A stretch of 32,944 nucleotides of DNA, taken from positions 1 to 32,944 of the forward strand of contig VCMS01000484.1 in assembly GCA_022539475.1 (NCBI GenBank). The letters run 5' to 3'. Positions 17,649 to 27,927 of this stretch are shown here, piece by piece. The position numbers and the translations under genes are program-made. This stretch comes from Gracilaria domingensis (taxonomy: Eukaryota > Rhodophyta > Florideophyceae > Gracilariales > Gracilariaceae). Positions within the stretch are counted from its first letter, which is position 1, and every line of letters starts with the position of its first letter. The notes under the pieces were generated by a model. The model saw nothing but the letters and a program-made list of their open reading frames with translations. It searched no databases and was not told the origin of the DNA.

Positions 17649-18780
17649 TGATCGAGGATGCACTCGAAAGTTATGAGTTTGGACCCAATAATTTGGCGTT
17701 ACTTTGGAATGGCTTCCCCACAGTTACGTAATCAGGGGTTGCCATTGCTGTCATACCGCTAGGTGGACGCGTGTACTACACCACCGTGTGTGTGCATATT
17801 ACGGGACAATAGGTAGTGCACCTGAGGTGCCTGACACTGGGCTAGCCACGTGTACGGACCCCTGCGGGTGTGCACCACGTGTACATAGTTAGTTTAGACC
17901 TACTTAGGTGAGCTCGACCTCGTCGTCGCGAGCACCTTTGTAAAGTCAACCCGAGCACTTCTAAGTGAACTCTTTGTCGAGTAGCGCTCTCCTGAGTGGA
18001 CTCTACACGAGTGAGGCTCTGGCGCCAACCGCCTACGTGGGTTATCACTCTCGCGAGTATAGCCACGTCTGGTTACGGTGGTCCTACCCTCTCGGTACCT
18101 TTGAGGAACATCTGTTGTTGATGTCGGGACCTGAGGGTCGTACCGAGGAGGTATAGGACTAGATTACGAAGTGATCCGACTCTGTATAGAGTTTTGCCGT
18201 GTTTACGGAAACCCGTGCATTACCGTTGGAGGATCTCGCCCCGCTCCGGGCACAGTGCCGAGGAGGCCCTACCCGTCGCGTGTGGGTGTTGTTTGGTTGT
18301 TGTTTTCTGTTGCTTTCCCTCTCGGGACTACACCTGTCATTGGTCGTGTTTCATCGTTGCCGATACCACCCCGTCTCTGGAGTTTCTCATCGTTTCCTCA
18401 CCACGTGGCCTAGCACCTCTGTAGGTATAGCCAGTTGCCACTTCGGCCTTACAACCGAGTTACGGTGGTACAGAGAGCTCTGTCACTGGTCTGCCATCTC
18501 TCACGAGAGCGGACCTTCGGACAGTCTGGTGGGTTTCACTCTTCCGAGTTTGCCCCACAAAGTGGTCTCCCGACCTAGAACCGTTTTAGGTCACTGTCGT
18601 GGAATAGACTTGATTGTTGACGGATCACCGTTTTCTGACAACGATCAGAGGACTCTTTAGAGTTTTGGAGGTTGAAAACTTTTGAACGTGAACCGCTGAC
18701 GTGGTGGTTTACCGAGAAGGTTTATTGAGTTTTCTTGTTCTTTGGAGACTCGTGTACGAGTTTAACTGGATCATCTGGAT
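17649..18780 (+). repeat. LTR apparently shared by elements A and B (right limit uncertain)
   Basis: The left end TGATCGAGG follows the polypurine tract. Only 1356 bases separate it from the gag ATG of B, room for one LTR plus leader, so the 3' LTR of A also serves as the 5' LTR of B. The right end is not fixed: inverted matches GATCA occur at about 18620-18624, 18642-18646 and 18767-18779. CACGTG boxes are at 17847, 17876 and 18402. No long coding frame with family similarity is present. The sequence is packed with small inverted repeats. Confidence 0.5.
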
Positions 18781-18831
18781 CAGATTGCTTACTGGTTTTC
18801 AGTATGCCGTAACCGCCTCGAGGTTCTCGAG
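17818..18831 (+). repeat. Array of micro-hairpins with ACTC...GAGT cores in the A/B LTR-leader
   Basis: Perfect short inverted repeats with 2-9 base loops follow one another. The repeated core ACTC-N4-6-GAGT is at 17969, 18000, 18047, 18179, 18538, 18652 and 18748; further copies at 16689, 16867 and 17047 lie in the opposing gene. Other stems include GCACC/GGTGC (17818), ACCC/GGGT (17858), ACCTA/TAGGT (17898), CACTT/AAGTG (17956), GACC/GGTC (18128), CCGT/ACGG (18197), TCCC/GGGA (18316), ACAGAG/CTCTGT (18470), CTCT/AGAG (18498), GACCTA/TAGGTC (18572) and CTCGAG/CTCGAG (18817). Stem arms recur while loops vary. Confidence 0.7.
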
Positions 18832-19004
18832 CTGGTTCAGCGCGGTCGTCAGCTGCGGTTCCACCCGTTGCACCGACGTCCCGGTCTATCCCAGATGAGG
18901 CGCAACCTCTTGAGGTCGTACCCCGCCCCCGGAGAACGTGTTCAGTTACGGAAGCACCTAAGGAAAATTTGGGTTCTGCTCAACCCGTCGTTGAGACACC
19001 ATCC

Positions 19005-20873
19005 ATGGTTAACCCTAACGCTGCTACCGTAGCCGAGTTGGCTAGGTTGGAATCCCGCTTGGATATTAATCACGCTGCTCACGTGGAACTCCTACAGGAT
19101 GTTACCTCGTTGAGGACGCAGGTTGATAATGCCCAGGTGAGGGATGTCTCAGGAGACTTACGTCTTCTGAGAAGGGACGTGAATTCCATTATGGAAAATC
19201 TGGGTACCCCAGACGTCTTCGTCACGGAGTACCGGGCATTTGTCGAGGAAATGCGCACCGATATCGGTCGAATTCGTTCGCGCTTGGAAACGCTGGAGGA
19301 TACAATCCGTATGGATGAAGCTGTGAACGCACAGGTTCCTCAAGGAAATCCATCTGCGGATGAAGACCATCGTTCGGTGAAGCAGAAACGTCCACACTCA
19401 AAACGAGTTCACTATGATTCGGATTCATCGCGCTCTGACTCGAGCGGCATGACTGAAGACAGTTCGTCAGATTCATCTGATAGTGATGACAACCGTCATA
19501 GGTCACGTTCGACACGGTCGAAAGCGACGCAGTCTACTCAGGCAGTGATGAGATCACGCGTGAAAGGACGGCGCCACTTGGGACTCAAAGAGTTAAAGCC
19601 GACGGACCCGCTCTACACAAAGCTGTTGTCGTACCGCTATTATCGGTTGGAAGATGTTACTTCGAATCGCTCCTCGCGAGGAACCGGTAAGGTGAAGGAC
19701 TACATTCGAAGGTTGAATGTTACCCTTGAAACAAGGAAGCTCTCGGGGACAGATCCTATCCTTATCTTGGATTTCCTTGCAAGGTTCGTCCAGGAGGCCG
19801 ATATACTCGGTATGAGTGAAGCACAGGCATATGTGGCACTGCCGTACTTCCTAACAGGGACTGCGGAAGATCAGTACAACTCAGTTCGAGGAACCTCGAG
19901 AGCCTCGGAAGGAGGAGTCACGTGTTGGCCGGAAGCCGTGAACTACCTTCTCAGGTCGTACGCGACTTCCAACGCGATTTACAGCGCTACTCTTGCTGTT
20001 CGCGACACTAGACAGAAGAGTGGAGAATCTGAAACGGTTTATTCAACGCGGTTGAACAAAGCGTTTCACCGATGTGGTAATGTGTATTCCGCACAGGAGC
20101 GGTGTACCATGTTTGTTGATGGTTTGGACCCCACCATTCGGTCGTTGGTCGCTCGCCGACGCGAGGAAAAACGCCGAATGACGTACCTAGAGTTGGTTAA
20201 TTACGCCCAGGCGGAAGGAGAGACGTATCGAGCCCGCAACCCGGGGCAGCGCCGCTCGAAAGCGCTACTCGCGGAGAGTTCGTCACCATCGATGTCGGTT
20301 TTGCGACGTGAAACCGCTGTCGGTGATGCTGATAACGTCCACTTCATCGGAAGTAACCCCGATTCTTACGGATCTACGGACCTGCCGTCAACCTCGATTC
20401 CGAGCACGGAAGAAGACACCGCATTGTATGCCCAAGGTGTCCGGGTGCCTGCAGCCTCGCTGCGTTACGCTAACAATTCGTCGCGTCTGAACCGTCCAGG
20501 GTGGAAGGACACAGCACCACAACGTCGAGTGGACAATCGCCCTCGCGACAAACCGGCCTCGGTCATATGTTACCAGTGCTACCTTCCAGGTCACGTATCG
20601 ACGCAGTGCGTATTTCCGCCGTCGCACAGGCCAAAAATTATTGCGTATTACGACGCCCTCACGCCCGAGGAAAAGGAATCTGTTCCACGAAAGGAATATG
20701 ATAAGGCCAGAGCTGAACTGGGATTACCGGTTCCGGTCTATGCTCAGCCCTCCGTTCCGGCACAGGCACCTTCGAACCAGGTTCAAGGCGAAGTACCCAC
20801 GCATGGGGTTCAGTTAGGCCCCCCGAACGGAGTTCACGCACCGAATTCGGTGAGCCCCGTTCAGAAAAACTGA
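19005..20873 (+). CDS. gag: Gag polyprotein of element B
   Basis: The ATG at 19005 is the first in-frame Met; the frame is open further up to 18813 but without ATG. The product of about 622 residues has a helical, coiled-coil-like N-terminus (about 19030-19330), a Ser/Asp/Arg segment resembling an RS domain (19390-19545), and a capsid-like core from about 19570 to 20240 with the SYRYYRLED block shared with element C. The CCHC zinc knuckle CYQCYLPGHVSTQC is near 20566-20610, and the frame ends ...AAA-AAC-TGA. Gag forms the particle and binds the genomic RNA. It is intact. Confidence 0.92.
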   Translation: MVNPNAATVAELARLESRLDINHAAHVELLQDVTSLRTQVDNAQVRDVSGDLRLLRRDVNSIMENLGTPDVFVTEYRAFVEEMRTDIGRIRSRLETLEDTIRMDEAVNAQVPQGNPSADEDHRSVKQKRPHSKRVHYDSDSSRSDSSGMTEDSSSDSSDSDDNRHRSRSTRSKATQSTQAVMRSRVKGRRHLGLKELKPTDPLYTKLLSYRYYRLEDVTSNRSSRGTGKVKDYIRRLNVTLETRKLSGTDPILILDFLARFVQEADILGMSEAQAYVALPYFLTGTAEDQYNSVRGTSRASEGGVTCWPEAVNYLLRSYATSNAIYSATLAVRDTRQKSGESETVYSTRLNKAFHRCGNVYSAQERCTMFVDGLDPTIRSLVARRREEKRRMTYLELVNYAQAEGETYRARNPGQRRSKALLAESSSPSMSVLRRETAVGDADNVHFIGSNPDSYGSTDLPSTSIPSTEEDTALYAQGVRVPAASLRYANNSSRLNRPGWKDTAPQRRVDNRPRDKPASVICYQCYLPGHVSTQCVFPPSHRPKIIAYYDALTPEEKESVPRKEYDKARAELGLPVPVYAQPSVPAQAPSNQVQGEVPTHGVQLGPPNGVHAPNSVSPVQKN

Positions 20874-20929
20874 CTTCAGGAGTTTCCCCTACGGGAGGGG
20901 CGCCTTCCGAGCCGAAGTTGAAGGCGCCC
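20864..20929 (+). promoter_or_regulatory. Candidate -1 frameshift signal at the B gag stop
   Basis: Same GAAAAAC-TGA and downstream inverted repeats as in element A, but one base of the first stem has changed (CTTCAGG instead of CTTCGGG, near 20877), which would break one pair of the outer 7-bp stem. The inner CCCCT/AGGGG hairpin and the GGGCGCC/GGCGCCC complement are kept. Confidence 0.55.
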
Positions 20930-22655
20930 GAGGCGTCACAGCTTCGCTCCCCAGCTGTTAGAATCCTTTCAAGGATAGCGGCTACAACTGACGTGAGCTC
21001 AGAACACCTTTCGGTTCTACGTCGTCCGTGGATACGGTCCCGTAATCTCCGTATTCCGGAAAGAGTTCTTGTGATAGCCAAGAGAAACTACAAAGTTTAT
21101 GCCGATCTTGGCTTGTCTAACCAGTTCATGGTTCGACAGTTGTCTGTGTTGGATACAGGAGCTGCACCGAACCTGATTCACCTTGAGTTGGTGCCACCCG
21201 CGCTACGGGATGAAATTCGTCATGGTCCAGGTTTGGACATCGCGGATGCCAACAATAACCCGTTGCGTACTCTTGGGTACATACCTCTCATGGTACGATT
21301 AGGAACCTGTATGGTTAAAGTGGATTTCATGGTTTGCAAAAGCATTGCCGCACCGGTGATACTCGGTTGTGACTTTTGTGATCGTTTTGTTGAAGCGATT
21401 CGACCTCGAGCTCGAGTTGTTACCATGGATGATGGTTCCGAAATACCGATTGTAAGGAAACCGCTAAAGAGAGCTACACGCAAGCGCGTCCCGCTTCCTG
21501 CTGCACAGGAAGTTCCAACCGTCGACCCGGTATCATCTAAGCTCCATGTGGCTCATGCCATCGCAATCCCTGCGCAATCCCAAGTTTGGGTCACCATAAC
21601 TACTAAGCAGTCTGGTCTACGTGTGGTACAACCATTGCCATCATTGTATGATCAAAAGCAACTCGCTTTGGCGAACGGAGTAATCTCGGTGGAACCCGAC
21701 AAACCATTCAGAGTTTTGGTCGCCAACTTTGGCACAACCCGACAGTGGTTAGCTAAAAACCAAATCCTTTGTACCACTCTCCCACACCCTGCTGCCATCG
21801 TACCGACGAAGATACCCGTTGCGGATGTTCTCGGTATAACCGATGCTAAGGAGTGGGAGGGATCAGCGGAAACCGCTTTTACCGCATCGGTTACCCCGGC
21901 GAGCGAAGTTACCAAATCGCTGGCACCCACCGAGGGTAAAGCGTTGCCACCAGGAACGGAAGATACAGACCCTGTCAAGGAACTGGAACAGTTGAATTTT
22001 GATCATGTACCTGAATCTCATAGAGGTAAGCTAAGAGAAATGTTGAGGGAGTTCACACCCATGTGGGATGGATCCCTTGGGACAATTGGAATCACGGAAC
22101 ACCGTATTGACCTACTTCCAGGTACTAGCCCCATTTCCCAACACCCATACCGGGCTGGTCCCAAAGCTAGGGAAGAAGAGCAATCTCAGGTTGAGAAGAT
22201 GTTACGCGCTGGCGTCATAGAGGCAGCTCAATCCGCTTGGGCCTCACCCGTGGTGCTAGTTCCAAAAGCGGACGGATCATGGCGATTCTGTATTGATTAC
22301 CGTCGTCTAAATTCGGTCACCGTCAAAGACGTTTATCCCATACCCAGGATGGACGAATACATTGACTCGCTTGGGATTGCTACAGTGTTCACCGCCTTGG
22401 ATGCCAATTGGGGATACTGGCAAGTTCCGATCCGTGAAAAGGATAAGGACAAAACTGCTTTTGTGTGCCACCAAGGTTTGTACCGGTTTAAACGAATGCC
22501 GTTCGGATTAACCAACGCACCGGCTACGTTTCAACGTGCTATCGATATCCTCTTGGCTCGATTGAAGTGGAAGACCTGCTTGGTGTATCTTGACGATATC
22601 ATAGTGTTCTCCGATAACCTTGATGACCACCTAACACACGTCCAGGACGTCATGT
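20870..22655 (+). pseudogene. pol: Pol of element B, 5' part (protease and RT), interrupted by copia
   Basis: The frame is -1 to gag and nearly identical to element A pol, including protease DTGAAPN and RT through YLDD (near 22586-22597). It is broken right after the HLTHVQDVM block by the copia LTR. The frame happens to stay open into the LTR until 22816, so that tail is not Pol. The continuation lies at 28244 onward. Confidence 0.9.
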
Positions 22656-22968
22656 TGTCGACAAACAACACAGATGTTGTTGTGCTCGGACAGGGAGCGC
22701 TGGCTATCCTGTCTGTCCACGAGGACTCTGAGCGGAGGAAAACGCGAGCAACGACACAGGTCTGCTTGCTCTTGCAGTATGCTTTACTGTTGCGACTAGA
22801 TTCCTATCCGGGCTAGAAGGCGACAACGAGCCTAGCCTGGACTGCTAAGTAGCTACGCAAGTTATCCGCACAGTGCGATGGACTAATATCGATACCATAG
22901 TGTTCGAAGAGTATCGACAAAGAAGATGTAATGTCGACGCAAGTAGTCACGGACTTGTAGGATCAACA
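22656..22968 (-). repeat. 3' LTR of the copia element
   Basis: This 313-bp copy is TG...CA bounded and matches 27928-28243. It is 'left' in the window but 3' for the minus-strand element. TCGACA-type short repeats recur at its start and near its end. Confidence 0.9.
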
Positions 22969-22993
22969 GTCGGCATTTTTCAAGACGTCGACA

Positions 22994-25720
22994 TTACGAC
23001 TGTCGAATGTTCTCACTTGACCTTATTATCCACTGCTGGACAGGAACTGTGACCTTTCCAGTTTCCAGTAATTCTTCTAGCGGATGACAGCGAGTCAACT
23101 TCGTCAAACCATCTGCTGGGTCGTCAGAGCTGCGAATCCAGCCAATGTCGTCAATTTCGAAGCAGCTGTACGCCTCACGCGCGGCTTGTATGTCCAGCAT
23201 TAAACGTTTCTCAGATGTAGTTGTGCTCTTGATGATTGTTTTGAAGACCGAATCGCTATCAGTCAGCATTACAAGAGGAATATGTTGCTTGAGCATAGAC
23301 TGCAGTTCTCGTTTGAAAAGATAGGCGAGATCAAATGCGTCTGAAAAAGCGTATAGTTCAGCTCCCATTACTGAACGAACTCGGCGGCGGCTGTTGTAGC
23401 TGGTATAGTGTACGATGTTGTGGTGACCAGTGTGATCACAAAGTGCGATTAAATAACCGAGTTGTGAGTGTTGCGAGGGTGTATTCGCAAAAGAACTATC
23501 ACTGTACACCCTAATATGCAACGTCTTCAAATCCAAACGCCTTTGTAAGATACCGCGGTCTGCAGAGGCGTGTATGCGGCGGATCAAAATGTTAATCTGA
23601 TCAATGTAGGGCTTTCCGAATTGGGCTTCAGTTACTTGGGCGAGGAGGTTAACGGTTGCAGCAATGTCAGGCCTCGTATGAACTAACCAAGCAAGTTCTT
23701 GACGTTTCGAGCGGAACTGAGGGAACGTGGCAGTAGCTTCAAGGAGTTCGATTCGAGAGGCAAACTTGGTCTGCTGAAGTTTGTAACCATTATCGCTGTT
23801 TGTGATATCAATTCCGGCAAACCTGAAATTGTCGTAGACGCGGGGCTTGGAGTCAAATCTTGTTTCCGTAATGCGGGAGGAGTTGTCGAAAGAAGCGGTA
23901 CCGGTACTGATTGTATCATCTACATACGCGCCTGTTAGTCCTTCTAGTTTGTCATGGACGACTTTGAAAAATAGGGACAGGTCTCCGGGGGTCGGCATCA
24001 TCATCAGGTCTTGGCGAAGGTGATTTGCAAAAGTACGATTCCAGTAGTCTCCTGAATCGCTTAAACCGTAAAGAGGTTTTAGCAATTTGAGTAGTTTGTC
24101 CTCTGAGAGGCAGAATTCGGCTGTCGGGCGTATGTATATGTCCCGCATGAGCTTGTCAGCAGATTGTAGATATGCTTGGGACACGTCTTGGGACCATACA
24201 GGGAAACCAAAAATAGCTGCTATCGCGATAAGTAGACGAATTGAAGACTGTTTCAAGGTGGTGCTTGGGTGTACTAATCGCAGCTTCTCGGAGTCGGTAT
24301 GTCCTTGCACAATGAAACGAGCTTTGTAAATCTCGTTATCAGAGTCTGTGTTCTTGATCGATAGAGCAAACCGGCCACCAAGTATGTTGTGCGGTACAGT
24401 AGGATCAAGTTCTTCACGGCAAATGACTTCGTACACACCACGTTTGGCAAGGCCGGCGAGCTCTTGAGCTTTAGAATCGTCAAAAAGCTGAAGGTTGCCA
24501 CGGAAGTCAGAGGGGCTTAATATCTCTGTGATGTGGACCGAAGGAACCGAATTCGACCTGAAGCAGTTCAAACCTTGGTGAAGGCGACTCAACTCATCAT
24601 CACCTACTTCTGTGGGATCTGGGAGCACGTGTGCTATACTGTAATGAGCCGTTCTTCCGTCCACGTCCACGGAAACTTGTTTACCCACCAACTTTAGGAT
24701 AGTGTAGGGGCCAGTCCAGTGTTTCAACTTTTCGTCGTAGACCAAGACACGTTGACCTGGTTCCAAGAGGTATCTGGTGGCGGGCGGGATTTTGGAGCGA
24801 AGGGCCTGTTGAATGCGTAGTTTGGCAGTGATGGAGGCCATTTCGCGTCGAGCTGCTTCAAGGGCACGTAATCGCTCTTGTTGATTTGGAACTGTGGATG
24901 TGGGGATGGGAAAACGGGGCAATGTTCCGTACACAAGTAACGATGGGACGAGTCCTTCGGGTCCCATTGTGTCATTGATACCTTTCACTGCGTAACGAAG
25001 GGCAAGATCCGCGTCTAGAGACGGGCATTCATGGCGGACGGTGTTGAATATCCTCCTGAGAGGAGCATGGTAACGCTCACCTGATCCAATGCTGTTGTGG
25101 GATTGGACGCCTGAAATGCGAAGTTCAATGCCGTATTCCATTGTGCAATTTCCCCAATACTTAGAGGTGAATGCGGAGCCGCGATCTACACGCATGACTG
25201 AGGGAAAACCAGTATAAGTAGTGACCCAGGCTTCCAGAAATGCGTCCCAAATGTCCTTCGCGGATTCCCCTTTGAGAATCACGGCATTCTGGTAATGCGT
25301 TTGCGTATCGACGATGTGAAAGACAGGTATTCGTTTCTTCTTACCATACTTCAGAAACATCAGGTCTAGGGCGATCTCCTGATTGAACTGAATGTTTTTC
25401 CTCGGGATAGAAACACGGAAGCGAAAGGGTCGGGAGGAGAACCGCTGGCATGAAGCACACTTGTTCGAAATGTCTTGCAAAAGACGTTTGGTATCCGGCG
25501 AAAGATCATCGGGCTTAGAGCGTTTTAAGAGGTTTAGGAGCTTTCCGGCGCTAGGATGGAAAAAGTGTTCGTGTAGCTTCTGTAGTTCGGATCGAGTGTA
25601 GAGGATTGACGGTAAGCTCCATTCCAAGAAGAGGTGTCTGTGCTTGCGTTTAAGTGGTAGCAACCATCCTGCACGATGATGAACGAGCTTGGTTTGTAAC
25701 GTTGTTTGGGTAAAGTCCAA
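22994..25720 (-). CDS. pol: Copia Pol: integrase, reverse transcriptase, RNase H
   Basis: About 908 open codons; the upstream limit is a frame break, not a start codon. Counting from 25720: integrase HHCC finger at residues 50-91 (HEHFFH, CASC), catalytic Asp119, Asp179 and Glu215 (35 residues between the last two), and a GPY-like segment (HWTGPYTIL, about 335). RT has QDVSQAYLQ (about 511) and the catalytic YVDD at 599-602. RNase H has Asp741, Glu788 and Asp821 and ends with the copia-type DPADGLTK. All catalytic residues are present. It would replicate and insert the element with Gag and protease encoded upstream. Confidence 0.93.
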   Translation of the reverse strand: MDFTQTTLQTKLVHHRAGWLLPLKRKHRHLFLEWSLPSILYTRSELQKLHEHFFHPSAGKLLNLLKRSKPDDLSPDTKRLLQDISNKCASCQRFSSRPFRFRVSIPRKNIQFNQEIALDLMFLKYGKKKRIPVFHIVDTQTHYQNAVILKGESAKDIWDAFLEAWVTTYTGFPSVMRVDRGSAFTSKYWGNCTMEYGIELRISGVQSHNSIGSGERYHAPLRRIFNTVRHECPSLDADLALRYAVKGINDTMGPEGLVPSLLVYGTLPRFPIPTSTVPNQQERLRALEAARREMASITAKLRIQQALRSKIPPATRYLLEPGQRVLVYDEKLKHWTGPYTILKLVGKQVSVDVDGRTAHYSIAHVLPDPTEVGDDELSRLHQGLNCFRSNSVPSVHITEILSPSDFRGNLQLFDDSKAQELAGLAKRGVYEVICREELDPTVPHNILGGRFALSIKNTDSDNEIYKARFIVQGHTDSEKLRLVHPSTTLKQSSIRLLIAIAAIFGFPVWSQDVSQAYLQSADKLMRDIYIRPTAEFCLSEDKLLKLLKPLYGLSDSGDYWNRTFANHLRQDLMMMPTPGDLSLFFKVVHDKLEGLTGAYVDDTISTGTASFDNSSRITETRFDSKPRVYDNFRFAGIDITNSDNGYKLQQTKFASRIELLEATATFPQFRSKRQELAWLVHTRPDIAATVNLLAQVTEAQFGKPYIDQINILIRRIHASADRGILQRRLDLKTLHIRVYSDSSFANTPSQHSQLGYLIALCDHTGHHNIVHYTSYNSRRRVRSVMGAELYAFSDAFDLAYLFKRELQSMLKQHIPLVMLTDSDSVFKTIIKSTTTSEKRLMLDIQAAREAYSCFEIDDIGWIRSSDDPADGLTKLTRCHPLEELLETGKVTVPVQQWIIRSSENIRQS

Positions 25721-27927
25721 AACGATCCAAAACTTCTAGTCCAATCAGAAAAGGAATGTCCGCGGACACAACGTCAATGTTGATTGAGATGAAGGTGCCG
25801 TCTGGGGTGGGTATGCGGGCGGGCATGTTCCAAGGCTGTTTCTGTATCCGTCCCAAACTTGAAAGCATAAGGAGAAGGAGATAGTTTCAGCTTCAATCCC
25901 GCTGACGTGCAATAAGCTCGTGCTTGTGCCAAGTCGCAAACGGATTTGTGCGCACCTGGATCGACGCATGCTCCTTCAAAGACGCTTGAGGGGTACTGTT
26001 TTCCTGTGGGACTTTTAGCACTGAAGTTCAGTACCTCTTTCACAATACGTCGCGCAAATGGAGATTGTGGGGTTGCGTGGGAGCTTCTGCGTTTGCGGCA
26101 ACGCCCATTTTGGCGCGTAACAGGTTGAGTAGTTTCGATGAAAACTGGGAGCGATGAGCGTCGGGTGGTTTTGTGGGCCTTTGAGTGGGGAAAGAGCGGC
26201 CATTGCGATCCCAATTAAAAACCCTCATCCGTAGAATTATCGTCATTACCATACGGAGCCGGTGCGGCAGATCGTGCCAAGTCCGCATTGCTGATGAGGG
26301 ACGTCTGGATCTTGGCCAAGAGGCTTTCCGACTCTGGGGTTTCATTATGATAGTCTGTAGAGGGCGCTGTGTCAGGCTCAACCAGAAGAGTTTCGGCGAG
26401 TTGATTCATAACAAAAGCGCCTTCAGGATCGTCAATTAAGTTGACATCTTTCGTCCTGTTTCGCTTTAACCAGCTTCTGGCCTTGTCTCTGTTTCTCCGT
26501 ATCTTGTGCTCATTGCGGGGTTCAGTGCATATGAAAAGTCGGCATCCTTGCTTCTCACAATTCCAGCATGCGGCTAGGTTTGAGGTAGCTCTACTCTGGG
26601 CTTCCTTCGGCCGGGGCCATGCCGGTGTCGAGGGAAGGTGGCAGCGGGTTTGAATGTGGATGTACTGGATGGAGTTCGTCCGAAACGACCTTGTCCAGAG
26701 AAATTGACGGCGTTCTCAGCATATGCGTCTGGATCGTCCTGAGAGTAGTTCACAGTAGACATCTTTTGTCTGTACTGCACGTCGTCGGCGGAAGACGAGT
26801 TGTCGGGGGTGTTCATACGTTTCTGACTTCTGTAAATTGACGATTGTTCAGCTCTGCGCTGAAAAGCTCTGACATGAGAGCCCTGTACGGAAAGAGCTTC
26901 GAGTTGGTCTGAGACAGAATATGTCGAGCCCAAGGTATTCCCTGTACTGCATTTGCGAGTACCTTGCGTTTATGGCGATCTGTCCGGTCCTCGACGTGCG
27001 CCATCGGAGTGAGACGGTCAATCTCTTTGATCAGGGCATCCAAGGCTTCTCGCGGTAGCCTATCATCTTTCATGAACTGTGAAAGATGAAGAGAGTCCAA
27101 CTTGGAAGACATATCTTCTCGTAGGTTGGTGAAGAGTACCGCTCACTGAAGGCACCAACAATAGATCCCCAAGACATCTGTTTGTCACGAATCTCCTCTC
27201 GATAGAAGTGAAGAGCATCTCCACCCAACGAGTAGTGTAGATATTGGGAACGATCACCGCCTTTCACCTTCTGATCGTTACAGTAGTCCATGAAGCAAGC
27301 GATGTGATCACCCCAATCTTCCTCTAGATCACCAGTGAATTTGTCGCGGCGAGTGCGGTAACGAGTGGAGAAAAAAGAGCAACGTTTGTTCTCGTACTGA
27401 TCTTCCGAAAGATCAATTGCAACCTGCGCAGATGATTCACCTGCAGGAGCAGGGGTGGATGGATCCTGAAGTCGGAAGGGGAGTTGTGCTGGAGAGCCTT
27501 GGTTCGATGGCGAATACAGTACAACGTCACCATTACGAATCGCATCCAAGTAGTCCATTGCACGCTTGCGCACATCTGCATGTTCATCATCGTTCCAAAT
27601 GGCAGCAATAACTCGCTTACCAATTAGAGTTCCGGTTTCTGCGTTTCGTGGTATAACTACTTCTCTCGTTTCCAAAAAGGTGCGAACGCGTTTGTAAATG
27701 TCGTAGTTGCTGACAATACTTGGTTACAAATTGCATAGCACCACGATCTCACGAATAGCGGCCAGTAGATCTTCTCCGGTCAATACAGGCGTAGTGGACA
27801 TGTAGCCCTCGAAAAGGTTCTCAAGTCCACGTTGTACGTCATTCAGAAGACGAATCGTGCCAAACGGTTTGCGGACGCGTTCGACATGATCAGATAAATT
27901 GTTTGGTTGTTTGCTTTGATTCGCGAA
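25721..27927 (-). pseudogene. gag: Copia gag and protease region, broken into several frames
   Basis: The Gag reading is recovered in pieces: 27925-27070, then 27112-26813, 26933-26574 and a piece ending near 26215. There is an in-frame TAA at 27724-27726 and frame changes near 27110, 26820, 25855 and 25705. A zinc knuckle near 26535-26580 reads CWNCEKQGCRLFIC, with Cys in place of the usual His of CCHC. Protease (26214-25650) has an active-site-like VDPGAHKSV where DTG or DSG is normal. The breaks may be decay or residual sequencing error, since indels become frequent to the right of about 25.7 kb. A functional product cannot be read from this copy. Confidence 0.7.

Larger units (their letters stand above)
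17649..22655 (+). mobile_element. Ty3/gypsy chromodomain retrotransposon B, 5' part
   Basis: The second copy of the A family includes LTR, leader, complete gag and the first part of pol. It is nearly identical to A over 20352-22650. It is cut in the RT domain by the copia element at 22656 and resumes at 28244. Confidence 0.88.

Noticed and set aside
16882..17663. Long open frames through the N gap
   Set aside because: Their length comes from N bases; only the ends carry information.
17649..19004. Host gene between elements A and B
   Set aside because: Several frames of 60-150 codons exist but none shows family similarity or consistent codon use; the LTR-leader reading explains the region.
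22656..22816. Tail of the B pol frame running to 22816
   Set aside because: It is copia LTR sequence read by chance in the same frame.
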